64,000 nt of DNA from contig CANMFX010000003.1 in assembly GCA_947497315.1 (NCBI GenBank), positions 248,001 to 312,000 of the forward strand, written 5' to 3'. The stretch is from an uncultured Sphingomonadaceae bacterium (GTDB lineage Bacteria > Pseudomonadota > Alphaproteobacteria > Sphingomonadales > Sphingomonadaceae). The translations under genes and the position numbers were made by a program. The notes beneath the pieces are model-generated. The model did not search any database. It was not told where the DNA came from and saw only the letters and a list, made by a program, of their open reading frames with translations. Positions 17,571 to 26,487 of this stretch are shown piece after piece (position 1 is the first letter of the stretch; every line of letters begins with the position of its first letter).

Positions 17571-18479
17571 ATGACAATCAACGCTGTCCGTACCCCTGAC
17601 GAACGTTTTGCTGATATTCCCGACTTTGATTATCCGGTTCATTATGCGGAGGATTTTCCGGGCTATGAAGGGTTACGTGCAGCCTGGATTGATGAAGGCG
17701 CCAAGGATGCTGATCGTACTTTCCTGTGCTTGCATGGAGAGCCGAGCTGGTCCTTTCTCTATCGCCGGATGATCCCGGTTTTTCTTGAAAGTGGCGCCAG
17801 AGTCGTTGCGCCTGATTTCTTTGGATTTGGCCGTTCTGACAAGCCGACAGAGTTGGACGACTATACGTTTGATTTTCACCGAAATCATATCCTCGCATTG
17901 GTCGAACGGTTGGACCTCAAGAATATCACATTGGTAGTGCAGGATTGGGGAGGGCTGATTGGTCTTACCCTGCCGGTCGACGATGCTTTCAAGGCGCGTC
18001 TGTCCCGCCTGATTGTTATGAATACCGGATTGGGTCTGGGTCGTACACCCGGAGATGGTTTTAACGCTTGGAAAGAATTTGCGCTAAATACGCCAGAGTT
18101 TAAAACCGGTCAAATTATCGCCAGCGGCACGCCGCATCTCACGGAACAGGAAATTGCGGCCTATGATGCTCCATTTCCCGATCCCACTTATCAGGCCGGT
18201 GCACGCAAGTTCCCAGCGCTAGTGCCGGTGTCGCCGGACATGGATGGTGTCGAGGTTAGCACTCAAGCCGCTGTTTTCTGGAAAGACGAATGGCAAGGTG
18301 CCAGCTTCATGGCCATTGGCGATGCCGATCCTGTTCTTGGTCCGCCCGCGATGCTTAAATTACAAAAGCTGATCAATGGCTGCCCTGATCCGATGATGAT
18401 CGAAGGCGGCGGCCATTTTGTTCAGGAATGGGGGGAGCCTATTGCCCGCGCCGCACTGGAGGCTTTTGGCGATATCTAG
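17571..18479 (+). CDS. Haloalkane dehalogenase, subfamily I-like
   Basis: This 302-residue alpha/beta hydrolase has HGEPSWSFLYRRM (oxyanion region) and the nucleophile elbow VVQDWGG with Asp125, one residue off Asp124 of Xanthobacter DhlA; the adjacent Trp126 is the halide-binding Trp. The charge-relay acid is Asp251 or Asp253 in IGDADPVLG, and the base is His282 in GGGHFVQEWG. Length and motif spacing match the HLD-I subfamily (DhlA 310 residues). These enzymes hydrolyse carbon–halogen bonds. The start at 17571 is supported by AGAGGATTTC; an alternative is ATG 17553. Substrate range needs testing. Confidence 0.88.
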   Translation: MTINAVRTPDERFADIPDFDYPVHYAEDFPGYEGLRAAWIDEGAKDADRTFLCLHGEPSWSFLYRRMIPVFLESGARVVAPDFFGFGRSDKPTELDDYTFDFHRNHILALVERLDLKNITLVVQDWGGLIGLTLPVDDAFKARLSRLIVMNTGLGLGRTPGDGFNAWKEFALNTPEFKTGQIIASGTPHLTEQEIAAYDAPFPDPTYQAGARKFPALVPVSPDMDGVEVSTQAAVFWKDEWQGASFMAIGDADPVLGPPAMLKLQKLINGCPDPMMIEGGGHFVQEWGEPIARAALEAFGDI

Positions 18480-18535
18480 TCAATTACTGGCGATCCTGAT
18501 ACAAATAGGGCAGTAACAGGCAAAGGAACGCAGCT

Positions 18536-19222
18536 TTGTTGAGCGATAGTTTGGACAGGATCTTTATTCGCCCCCTGACGGCCTCGCAGGTGCTGCTGAT
18601 AGCATTCACTCTTACCCTTGCCTCGTCTGTCTATTGCGTGATTTACACGACGCTGGCCGGGCGAGGAGAACCCTTGATCGAGGGGATTATCTGGGCAGGG
18701 CTTAATATCGTCCCGTGGCTGGTCTGTTTTGAAGTCGCAAAACGACTAGGCTCTTGGACCGTGCAGTTGGGTATTATCGTTGCCTTCGCAGTGGGAATGT
18801 CTTCTCTGGATACGCTGATATATGACAGCACCATCATGTTCGAGCTTACCAGACGGCTGCCCGGTGCGGCAATTATCGCCGGAATGTTGATACTTTCCTG
18901 GATATTGAAGCGCCTTGCCTCTGATCATGCGGTAGCAAAGAAACTGGTCTCCACCAGCGAGCTTCCCCTGCTCGTCGATCAGATCGGGTGGGTTGTGGCG
19001 GCTGGTAATTATGTGGAATTGCACGGATCTGGCTCACCGATACTGCACCGGATGTCCATATCCGCGATGGAAGAGCTTTTATCTGCCCATGATTTTGTCC
19101 GGATCCACCGATCTGTTCTCGTGCGGCGTGAGAATATCCAAGGATTGACGGGTAATATTCTCACCCTGAATAACGGCCAGACTTTCAAAATCGGCAACCG
19201 TTACCGTTGGGCATTGCAGTAA
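18536..19222 (+). CDS. Membrane-anchored LytTR transcriptional regulator
   Basis: This 228-residue protein has four predicted transmembrane helices in residues 15-125 and a C-terminal LytTR DNA-binding domain (about 135-228: WVVAAGNYVELHG, then DFVRIHRSVLVRRENI and LNNGQTFKIGNRYRWAL). The start is a TTG at 18536, chosen because AAAGGA lies eight bases upstream; no ATG fits. Such membrane LytTR proteins often control an adjacent gene in response to an envelope signal. The target is probably the exported hydrolase at 19329. Confidence 0.85.
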   Translation: MLSDSLDRIFIRPLTASQVLLIAFTLTLASSVYCVIYTTLAGRGEPLIEGIIWAGLNIVPWLVCFEVAKRLGSWTVQLGIIVAFAVGMSSLDTLIYDSTIMFELTRRLPGAAIIAGMLILSWILKRLASDHAVAKKLVSTSELPLLVDQIGWVVAAGNYVELHGSGSPILHRMSISAMEELLSAHDFVRIHRSVLVRRENIQGLTGNILTLNNGQTFKIGNRYRWALQ

Positions 19223-19328
19223 GGCGTCCCGCGCGTAAAAATTTCGTCCCTTCGTCACATCACCCTTTCTAGGCTGCATTCAGCGTCCCTATCATTTGCT
19301 CTCCTCACGAAAGAGCATGAAAGGGACA

Positions 19329-20435
19329 ATGATGCGCCGAATGTTGACAGGGCTGATCCTCGCGGTGGCCATGGCTGGAGCAAATGCGGATATTCTGAAA
19401 GCCGAAACGCGCGTAACCGGAGATTTGCCGGTGGCATCAGATGTACCGTTAGAGCAGACGGAAGGGCTGGACACCGAATATGGGATGATCACCACAAGTG
19501 AGGGACTACGCCTACGTAGCGTCATCACGCGACCGGAAGGAATCACCAGACGGCTGCCAGCTATATTTGTGACCCAATGGGTTTCATGCGATAGCATAAT
19601 CTTTCCGGAGGGACGCGATACGCAGTTGCGATTGCTGGCGCAGCAGTCTGGGATGGCGATGGTTCGCATCGAACGTTCCGGAACCGGCGACAGCGAAGGG
19701 CCAGGATGCGATAAGCTCGATTATAATACAGAGGTTCGGCACTATCGCGAGGCTCTGGTCCAGGCCAAGCAACATCAATGGGTTGACCCGCAACGCTTGG
19801 TTGTTCTGGGTAGCAGTTTGGGGTCTACTACGGCACCTTTGGTTGCACAGAATAATGATGTCGCTGGTGTGATCGTTCAGGGCGGCGGCGCGGTGACTTA
19901 TCTGGAACGCATGATCCATTTTGAACGTCTATATGTCGAGCGCTCCGATAGCGTGAAGCCGAAAGATATCCATTCTGAAATGCTTCAGCGGATTGCGTTT
20001 CTGCAGCATTATTTGATCGGTCAGAAAACACCGGATAAAGTCGCATCAGAAAACCCTGAACTGGCGGGTGTCTGGCAGAAAATCCGCGGGACTGATCTCG
20101 AAAACCACTACGGACGTCCATTTGCATGGCATTGGCAAGCGGCGGAGAAAAACTTTCTGCCGGCCTGGTTATCGCTGGATGTGCCAGTGATGGTCGTATT
20201 TGGCGAATATGAGCAATTTGAGAGCCGTCACGGTCACCGGATGATAGTCGACATGATCAACCGGAAATCTCCCGGTGCTGCACAATGGCTGGAAATCAAA
20301 CAGGCTGATCACGGACTGGCGCTATATCCAGACGCCTATTCTGCCTATGCCTACGAAAACGGTGCCACAGCCCATCAACTCTATGTTGCCCCCGTCAGCC
20401 AATGGCTGCGGCGCGTCGTAGGGTTACCAAAATAG
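19329..20435 (+). CDS. Exported alpha/beta hydrolase
   Basis: This 368-residue protein starts with a signal peptide (MMRRMLTGLILAVAMAGANA). The fold of CocE/dienelactone hydrolase-like enzymes is visible: LPAIFVTQWVSCDS, then RIERSGTGDSEGPGCD, the elbow VLGSSLGSTTAPL with Ser as nucleophile, VVFGEYEQFESRHG for the acid and ADHGLAL for the His. ATG 19329 is chosen since AAAGGGAC precedes it; two more ATGs lie in the same region. It follows the LytTR gene by 106 bases and may be its target. The substrate is unknown. Confidence 0.82.
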   Translation: MMRRMLTGLILAVAMAGANADILKAETRVTGDLPVASDVPLEQTEGLDTEYGMITTSEGLRLRSVITRPEGITRRLPAIFVTQWVSCDSIIFPEGRDTQLRLLAQQSGMAMVRIERSGTGDSEGPGCDKLDYNTEVRHYREALVQAKQHQWVDPQRLVVLGSSLGSTTAPLVAQNNDVAGVIVQGGGAVTYLERMIHFERLYVERSDSVKPKDIHSEMLQRIAFLQHYLIGQKTPDKVASENPELAGVWQKIRGTDLENHYGRPFAWHWQAAEKNFLPAWLSLDVPVMVVFGEYEQFESRHGHRMIVDMINRKSPGAAQWLEIKQADHGLALYPDAYSAYAYENGATAHQLYVAPVSQWLRRVVGLPK

Positions 20436-20448
20436 AGCGCGCAGCCGT

Positions 20449-20730
20449 TTAAGCGGCCATCGCGGTCTTGCTGAAGCTTTCGGTAAATCGTGGTTCCATC
20501 GGTTGACTGGACACAATCGCTAGTGGCAGCGCCGTTTCGCAATGCGCGCATTCGGCGCTGAACCGGCCAACATGCCAGTGCGATTTACCGCAGCCAGGGC
20601 AGCGATTGACGATGTCCAGATGGTACATCGGTTGATATCCGCGTTGCAGCACGGCTGCTTGTTGCGGACTGGTAGATTCGGCCAATACGTCTTGAGGACG
20701 GTTGACGAATGATCTCGGGGACAAATACAT
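20449..20730 (-). CDS. Small zinc-ribbon protein
   Basis: This 93-residue protein has two Cys pairs, CPGCGKSHWHVGRFSAEC and AHCETAL (C-x2-C, 17 residues, C-x2-C), the arrangement of a zinc ribbon. The N-terminal half (MYLSPRSFVNRPQDVLAEST) and C-terminal tail are short and polar. The start at 20730 follows AGGAAGAACG on the minus strand; the frame extends eight residues further but without support. Its function is unknown; it ends 13 bases from the convergent hydrolase gene. Confidence 0.7.
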   Translation of the reverse strand: MYLSPRSFVNRPQDVLAESTSPQQAAVLQRGYQPMYHLDIVNRCPGCGKSHWHVGRFSAECAHCETALPLAIVSSQPMEPRFTESFSKTAMAA

Positions 20731-20988
20731 CGTTCTTCCTTCTCTGGTTGCCAAACTTACTACGCAGCAGACTAAGATTCGTTACTGAATTGACGGTGAA
20801 CCGTTTCTTTCCGTCGATGAAAAGATAGGGATTCACAAAAATGTAGATAGTATTTTTCCGCCATTTTTAAGTGACAAGCCGCACACCGATCCGCAACTCG
20901 TTGAATCAGAGTGGAAAAAAATATTAAAAAAATATTACCAAAAACTGCCAAATATTGACAAATATCCTTAAGATCGACCAAAAACTGG

Positions 20989-21825
20989 TTAACGCAGAGC
21001 CTCGTCGAGTAAACGAGCGAGTCTTAAGCCGGACCGTTCGATCTGGAGTCGGGCCGTCGGGATCAATGCACGGATCTCGTCATTGTCTATTTTGCCCCTT
21101 GTTGTCAATTTTGGACCGCAGGATGGCTGATCTTCGGCGGTCGGATAGCTGTAATCACGAGATATCTGCCAGGCTTGCATTGCCCAGAAATCAGTAGTTC
21201 CAAATGATTTATCGGATTTTTCTTCTGCGCTGTAGCGGCGCACCATCTCTGGCCCATCGGTGATTGCCCGTTCTGCCAGCGGCCCATCCCACAGCCAATG
21301 CAGGTTCATGCGACCCTCGATTATCCCATAGGCGGCGCTAACATCATTTCCACCGCGATCGCTGCGGTCGCCGCTGTGGAGCGGCATATGCATATCACCT
21401 ACGAAATGGACGAGGAAGGTTAACGCTTCCAGCCGGACATGAGCGGGCAGAGACTTGTCTTTGAGCAGTGCCGCATTGCGATCAATCTGTGCCGAGACGC
21501 AGTTACCATTGCGGCACGCGCTTTTCAGATCAAACGGCTTACAGATATCGACATTTTGATAATGCCATGGGCTGGTATAGTCCCAGCGCAACCGGTCACG
21601 CCGTACGCAATCGGGCCAGACACTGGCATCGCCTATATTTTTGAGGTCGCATTTCGGTGTGCCGAGCAGGGCTGCTGACTGAAACAGATCGTTCATCCGC
21701 GCCTTAGTGGTCGGGTCGATATTGGCCTCCGCAATGTCGGCAATTGTACGATGGGCATATTCAGCCCAAGCGAGAGCAGGTGAAGGAGAGAGAAGTAGAA
21801 CGATGAGGAAAAGTTGTTTCAGCAT
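20989..21825 (-). CDS. S1/P1 nuclease family protein, exported
   Basis: This 278-residue protein has a signal peptide ending SPSPALA, after which the mature chain begins WAEYAHRTIADIAE. In this family the N-terminal Trp and the next His are zinc ligands. Further ligands are visible in LTFLVHFVGDMHMPLHSGDRSDRGGND and MNLHWLWD, giving the trinuclear zinc site. S1/P1 enzymes cleave single-stranded DNA and RNA and release 5'-mononucleotides, probably here for nutrient scavenging in the periplasm. The start is uncertain: ATG at 21825 or 21843, neither with a good ribosome site. Confidence 0.88.
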   Translation of the reverse strand: MLKQLFLIVLLLSPSPALAWAEYAHRTIADIAEANIDPTTKARMNDLFQSAALLGTPKCDLKNIGDASVWPDCVRRDRLRWDYTSPWHYQNVDICKPFDLKSACRNGNCVSAQIDRNAALLKDKSLPAHVRLEALTFLVHFVGDMHMPLHSGDRSDRGGNDVSAAYGIIEGRMNLHWLWDGPLAERAITDGPEMVRRYSAEEKSDKSFGTTDFWAMQAWQISRDYSYPTAEDQPSCGPKLTTRGKIDNDEIRALIPTARLQIERSGLRLARLLDEALR

Positions 21826-21896
21826 GTAATTCTGGTGCGCCATTTTGATGACAGGAATATGTATTTTTGACGGCCCAGCCATCAAATGGTTCGTCG

Positions 21897-22619
21897 CTAT
21901 TCTACATTGGCAACATTATATTTGATCGCTTCCTCTCTGGTAAGGCACCGCCGTGTGGATTGGTCGGATCCTTCTGTTTTGACGGCCTTCTGTTTGTACA
22001 TAATGTCTTTCAGCAGCTTGCGTGACACACCCATACGAATGAGGAAATCATTATCTTCGGTCGCGAGCAAGGCGCTTTCCTGTTCCACTTCGCCAATCAG
22101 CTCGACAGTGGAGTCAGTGCCCATTTCAATGCTGTAGTTAATCGCGTTGCGATCACCGGTCATGGTAAACATATGAACCATGAAGCCGCCATCTGCTTCG
22201 ACAATCCGCGCGCGGCCGCCCATGAAGACAAAATTGCATGCGCTGAAACAGCTCCAGCCAGCTGGAATACGAGTGATCATCAATCCGCCCTGTTCACGGA
22301 TGATTCGGCCAGCTTCATTACCAGCGCGGGCATGACCGCCAGGGGACCTCAGCCATATTTCGGTAATATCGGGATTGTCCGACAGCACTTTTTTTAGCCG
22401 TTCCGGCAGGCCGATATCCACAACACCCTCGGCGAGCAGCACTTTGGTGTCATTTTTCTTTATGGGCGTAAGCACCATTTCCTCATTGCTCGTCCAGTTT
22501 GGTTCAGCCGGGCAGGTTGGATTGTCGGGGTCCATCTTCTGTTCATTTTTTGGCGCCGTGTTTCCTGGAACGGCCAGCATTGCCGCCAGCAATATCAGAG
22601 ATTTGTAATATCTGTTCAT
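21897..22619 (-). CDS. ClpP-like periplasmic protein (COG3904 type)
   Basis: This protein of about 240 residues starts with a signal peptide (MNRYYKSLILLAAMLAVPG). The crotonase/ClpP-like core has LRSPGGHARAGNEAGRIIREQ and the WSCFSACNFVFMGG element, where Ser of SAC is the likely nucleophile, as in COG3904 predicted periplasmic peptidases, and then GGFMVHMF with a candidate His. The start at 22619 lies nine bases after GGGGAAA; ATG 22625 is possible. The substrate is unknown. It runs divergent from the surface-antigen-like gene and co-directional with the S1/P1 nuclease. Confidence 0.75.
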   Translation of the reverse strand: MNRYYKSLILLAAMLAVPGNTAPKNEQKMDPDNPTCPAEPNWTSNEEMVLTPIKKNDTKVLLAEGVVDIGLPERLKKVLSDNPDITEIWLRSPGGHARAGNEAGRIIREQGGLMITRIPAGWSCFSACNFVFMGGRARIVEADGGFMVHMFTMTGDRNAINYSIEMGTDSTVELIGEVEQESALLATEDNDFLIRMGVSRKLLKDIMYKQKAVKTEGSDQSTRRCLTREEAIKYNVANVE

Positions 22620-22812
22620 GGCCATTTTCCCCGTTTGACGGAAGATAACATAGTCTAACAATGTTTTTGTCACAAGAAGTGCGATATTTCACAGACAGCG
22701 CGTGAAAGGCAGCATATTTTCCAATTTCATTACGTTATGCAACTCACGCCAGATCAGGCGAAGGTTGCGATAATTCTTGTTTGAAGCTAGCAATTTTAGA
22801 GGGGATGATCTG

Positions 22813-23883
22813 ATGGCATTATTAAAACCGAATATATTTCATGCGCTAGTCGCTGCGTCCTTTATAGCCGGTATTGGATCGCCTGCCTTGTCCCAGGAGG
22901 AGGCTAGCTTGCCTGCGGATAGTCCGCCGCTGTCTGCAGCCGATCGTGCTTATGTCCCCCCCGCAACGGTCGAACCGAATTTACCGGCATTACCGCCAAC
23001 ACCGGTGTTGACCGATGAAGGCTATCCAGATTGCCGCGAGGATTTTCAGAAAATTGCCGCGCCTTTTGACAAGGCCGAGGATACCAATCGCTGTACTGTT
23101 TTGCTCGACCAATATTATGCCGAAGTGCTGACCCCGTTTCGGCAACGGATGATCGACCATCAGAATGAAATATCAGGCATCTATACGTCCAAGGTCGCTG
23201 GCAAGATGGAATATTCTGCAAAAAGCCGGGACGATTTTTACAAAGCGATGATGCAGGAACATGCTGCATCGGACCCTGATGGCGCCAATCTCGCCGACTA
23301 TCGTACTTTGGAAGCACGTTACCAGCAGGATCGTGCTTATTTGCAGGACCGATTCTGTTTTAACACTGGTTGCGGCGGATATCCAGTGCCGGAATATGTT
23401 GCCGCAGACGAGGAATCCGAAAGCGGCACAAAAGAGGGCAAGGTAAAAAGCGCAAAAAAATCCAAAGGGCCGCAAAAGTGCAAGAAAGCCAAAAAACGCG
23501 GCGGTCTGTTGGGTGGCTTGCTTGGCGGCGTTGCAGGTAACGCCGCTGGCCTGGGAAAAATCGGAACGCTGATTTCCAGCGCGGCAGGCGCGGTGCTGGT
23601 CAGCGAAATTGCTTGCCAGCTGACCGAAGAGGAACAGAAGGAAGCCGTTGCAGCAACAGTGGAAGTCACTGAAAAGGAAGAAGTCGGTGCCACCGCCACC
23701 TGGAAAAGCCCGACGCGGGCCGGTGTCTCGGGATCGTCAACGGTTACCGCTCTAAATACTGAACCTAATGGTCGCAAATGCCTGAACATAACCGACGTCG
23801 CGATAATCGACGGTCAGGAAACCCGTGTATCCAAGCAAATGTGCCGCGGGCAGGGCGAAGAAGGTTATACCATCCTCGCCTAG
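22813..23883 (+). CDS. Exported glycine-zipper protein with surface-antigen-like C-terminus
   Basis: This 356-residue protein has a signal peptide (cleavage near ALSQE), a proline-rich spacer, a Cys-containing helical region (about 85-200), a Lys-rich patch (KSAKKSKGPQKCKKAKKRGG), a glycine zipper GGLLGGLLGGVAGNAAGLGK and a C-terminal beta unit (TATWKSPTRAGVSGSS to GYTI) like the 17-kDa surface antigen/RT0821 group. It is probably an outer-membrane-associated structural protein. AGAGGGG at 22798-22804 supports the start. The downstream GMC gene converges on it, 11 bases away. Confidence 0.7.
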   Translation: MALLKPNIFHALVAASFIAGIGSPALSQEEASLPADSPPLSAADRAYVPPATVEPNLPALPPTPVLTDEGYPDCREDFQKIAAPFDKAEDTNRCTVLLDQYYAEVLTPFRQRMIDHQNEISGIYTSKVAGKMEYSAKSRDDFYKAMMQEHAASDPDGANLADYRTLEARYQQDRAYLQDRFCFNTGCGGYPVPEYVAADEESESGTKEGKVKSAKKSKGPQKCKKAKKRGGLLGGLLGGVAGNAAGLGKIGTLISSAAGAVLVSEIACQLTEEEQKEAVAATVEVTEKEEVGATATWKSPTRAGVSGSSTVTALNTEPNGRKCLNITDVAIIDGQETRVSKQMCRGQGEEGYTILA

Positions 23884-23894
23884 CCAATGAGCAG

Positions 23895-25481
23895 TTAAGC
23901 CAGATCAGCCTTGATAAAGTCAGCTGCGCGCTCGCCAATCATGATGCTGGGTGCATTGGTATTGCCGCTGATAATTTCCGGCATGATCGATGCATCGGCA
24001 ATATAGAGCCCATCCAAGCCTTTAAATTTCAAGCGGCTATCAACGACGGCATCATCGTCACTGCCCATTCGGCAAGTACCAACAGGATGATAGACCGTAT
24101 CAGCGCGATCCCGGATGAGTGCATCGAGCGCGTCATCATTGCTCATGTCGATGGGATGGCGATTGGTGGGTTTGAAATCGGTCAATGGCGGTGCTTCCAT
24201 GATCCGCTGCATATGCCGAACACCTGCGCGCAACGTCGCAATGTCGCGATCATCATCAAGGAAATTGGGGTCGATAGCTGGCGGTGCCTTGGGATCGGTC
24301 GAACCCAACCGGACTGTGCCCTTGCTATGGGGGCGCAGGACACAGGCGTGGCAGCTAAAGCCATGGCCTTTGACTTTCTCGCGACCATGATCCTCCAGGA
24401 TGGCGGGCACGAAATGATATTGAATATCGGGCGCCGGTACGTCGGGACTCGAACTCCAGAAGCCACCGGCTTCGGCATAGGGTGTGGTCATGATGCCGGT
24501 GCGCTTCATTCGATGTTCGATGATCGCCTTGCCCATGCGCACAGTGCCTTGCAGGGAATCTCCAATCAATTCCTTGGATTCGGTTTTATAACCCGAGACA
24601 AAATCGATATGGTCTTTCAGGTTTTCCCCTACCTCTGGCTTGTCCGCATTTACCTTCAGCCCATTTTTCTGAAGATGCTCGCCAGGACCGATGCCGGATA
24701 GTTGCAGGATATGCGGTGATCCGAAGGCACCAGCGGAAAGGACAACGGCGCCCTTGGCCGTCAAGATCTCGCGTCCGAAACCGCGTTTGATCTGAACCCC
24801 GGTGACACGGCCATTTTTGACAACCAGTTTTTCGACCAGCGATTTGGTTTTGATATCCAGGTTCTGCCTTTGACGACCCGGTTCGACATAGGCGCGCGCC
24901 GCGGACCAGCGCTCTCCGCCTTTTTGGGTTACCTGATAGATGCCCATGCCTTCCTGCTGAGGCCCGTTGAAATCGTCGAGAATGGGAATCTGCAAATTGC
25001 GCGCGGCTTCAACAAAGGCAACGCTGCCCGGGTTCAGCCATTTCTGGTCTGACACTGATAGGGGGCCGTCGCCGCCATGAAAATCATCGCCGCCACGCTC
25101 GTTACCTTCAGATCTCTTGAAATAGGGCAAAACATCACCATAGCTCCAGCCATCACATCCAAGAGCAGCCCAATTGTCATAATCCCATTTGTTTCCGCGA
25201 ATATATACCATCGCATTGATCGCGCTGGAACCGCCGAGACCGCGTCCGCGAGGCTGATAGCCAATGCGGCCGTTCAGTCCCTTTTGCGGTACTGTATCAA
25301 ATTGCCAGTTAGCGTTTTTCAGCAAAAACGGCATCATTCCGGGCGTTTTGACGAGGAAATTATTGTTGTTGCCGCCGGCTTCGATCAAGCAAACCGAACG
25401 TTTGCCATTTTCGCTTAGCCGTCCGGCAGCTGCGCTTCCGGCCGATCCGCCGCCAATGACGATAATGTCATATTCTGCCAT
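23895..25481 (-). CDS. GMC family FAD oxidoreductase (choline/alcohol dehydrogenase-like)
   Basis: This 528-residue flavoprotein opens with YDIIVIGGGSAGSAAAGRLSE (dinucleotide fold) and carries GMC signature 1 (GRGLGGSSAINAMVYIRG) and signature 2 (GAFGSPHILQLSGIG). The catalytic His lies in YHPVGTCRMG and the partner Asn in SGNTNAPSIMIGE. The closest family members are choline dehydrogenase BetA and the alcohol dehydrogenase AlkJ. With no betaine genes nearby, an alkanol or polyethylene-glycol-type alcohol substrate is as likely. A sterol desaturase gene lies 23 bases upstream in the same direction, so the two may be co-transcribed. Confidence 0.9.
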   Translation of the reverse strand: MAEYDIIVIGGGSAGSAAAGRLSENGKRSVCLIEAGGNNNNFLVKTPGMMPFLLKNANWQFDTVPQKGLNGRIGYQPRGRGLGGSSAINAMVYIRGNKWDYDNWAALGCDGWSYGDVLPYFKRSEGNERGGDDFHGGDGPLSVSDQKWLNPGSVAFVEAARNLQIPILDDFNGPQQEGMGIYQVTQKGGERWSAARAYVEPGRQRQNLDIKTKSLVEKLVVKNGRVTGVQIKRGFGREILTAKGAVVLSAGAFGSPHILQLSGIGPGEHLQKNGLKVNADKPEVGENLKDHIDFVSGYKTESKELIGDSLQGTVRMGKAIIEHRMKRTGIMTTPYAEAGGFWSSSPDVPAPDIQYHFVPAILEDHGREKVKGHGFSCHACVLRPHSKGTVRLGSTDPKAPPAIDPNFLDDDRDIATLRAGVRHMQRIMEAPPLTDFKPTNRHPIDMSNDDALDALIRDRADTVYHPVGTCRMGSDDDAVVDSRLKFKGLDGLYIADASIMPEIISGNTNAPSIMIGERAADFIKADLA

Positions 25482-25504
25482 GTTGTTCTCTCCATTTTAC
25501 ATTG

Positions 25505-26446
25505 TCATGCTGAACTTGTTTCAGCATCTCCCTGTTCTATTGCAGGGTGACTTGTCTCTTGTTCGTTTTGCTCGGCCAGCCATCGTGCTCTAATCGTTTC
25601 GCTACTGTCGCGGCTGCCATCATGGCTCCAACCAGGCGGCTTGATCATATAGAATAGCTTGTAGCGCCACGGTGCTGTCCACAAATCTTTAGCCATGCCT
25701 ATCCATTCGTGAAAGACGGCCCATAAGATATTGTAGCTTTTGAGATTTTTGATGATGCCATATTGGATTTGCTCATCACTACGCTCTTCTTCAAACGTAC
25801 CGAACATCTTGTCCCAGATGATGAAAATACCGGCGTAGTTTTTGTCGAGATAGCGCGGATTGGTGGCATGGTGGACCCGATGATGGGAGGGGGTGTTCAT
25901 CACCGCCTCAAACCAGCGCGGCATCCGGTCAATCGCTTCGGTGTGGATCCAATATTGATAGAGCAGGTTAACCCCGCCAACAAAGGCGATCATTGCTGGG
26001 TGGAAGCCGATCAGGAACATTGGCAGCGCGAATATCCAGGTCAGCGCAAAGGTGCTGGTCCACGGCTGACGCAATGCGGTCGAGAGATTATAATGCTCGC
26101 TGCTGTGGTGATTGACATGAGCCGCCCATACCCAGCGGATGCGATGTGCGCCGCGGTGGAAGACATAATAGAAGAAATCATCTACGAATATCGCGAGTAC
26201 CCAGGCCCACCAGGTGAATGGGACATCGAACAATCGAAACTGATAGACCCAATATATTGCCGCCACGGCCAGCCCGCCGGTCAATATGCCAGCGGCAACG
26301 CTGCCTGTTCCCAGTGTCAATGACGTCGCCATGTCTTTGACATCATATTTGATGTCATCGCGATACCGGCTCATGAAAAATTCGATCGCTACTGTCACGA
26401 CAAAAAACGGAATCGCATAAAGAGTCGGGTCGGGAAGACTTTCCAT
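25505..26446 (-). CDS. Sterol desaturase/fatty acid hydroxylase family protein
   Basis: This 313-residue integral membrane protein has four helices and the di-iron histidine clusters HRGAHR, HVNHHSSEH and HRVHHATN, the pattern of the fatty acid hydroxylase superfamily (alkylglycerol monooxygenase-like branch). It should hydroxylate or desaturate a lipid using oxygen. It precedes the GMC oxidoreductase on the same strand, so a hydroxylation followed by alcohol oxidation is a reasonable joint pathway. The last nine codons and the stop lie within a REP-like palindrome (25507-25527), so the native tail may have been replaced. Confidence 0.88.
   Translation of the reverse strand: MESLPDPTLYAIPFFVVTVAIEFFMSRYRDDIKYDVKDMATSLTLGTGSVAAGILTGGLAVAAIYWVYQFRLFDVPFTWWAWVLAIFVDDFFYYVFHRGAHRIRWVWAAHVNHHSSEHYNLSTALRQPWTSTFALTWIFALPMFLIGFHPAMIAFVGGVNLLYQYWIHTEAIDRMPRWFEAVMNTPSHHRVHHATNPRYLDKNYAGIFIIWDKMFGTFEEERSDEQIQYGIIKNLKSYNILWAVFHEWIGMAKDLWTAPWRYKLFYMIKPPGWSHDGSRDSSETIRARWLAEQNEQETSHPAIEQGDAETSSA
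25507..25527. repeat. Short REP-like palindrome in the end of the desaturase gene
   Basis: ATGCTGAA and TTCAGCAT pair perfectly around the loop CTTGT. The flanking bases (TGTC before, CTCC after) are those of a widespread dispersed proteobacterial repeat. It encodes the last residues and part of the stop of the minus-strand desaturase and may act as its transcript-end hairpin. Confidence 0.7.
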
Positions 26447-26487
26447 GCCTTCCTATTTACAGTGCTGTCAGCAACTGTCCAGCGGGA

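Noticed and set aside
23778-24701. 307-codon plus-strand frame over the GMC oxidoreductase
   Set aside because: It is antisense to a complete GMC protein and lacks domains or a start signal.
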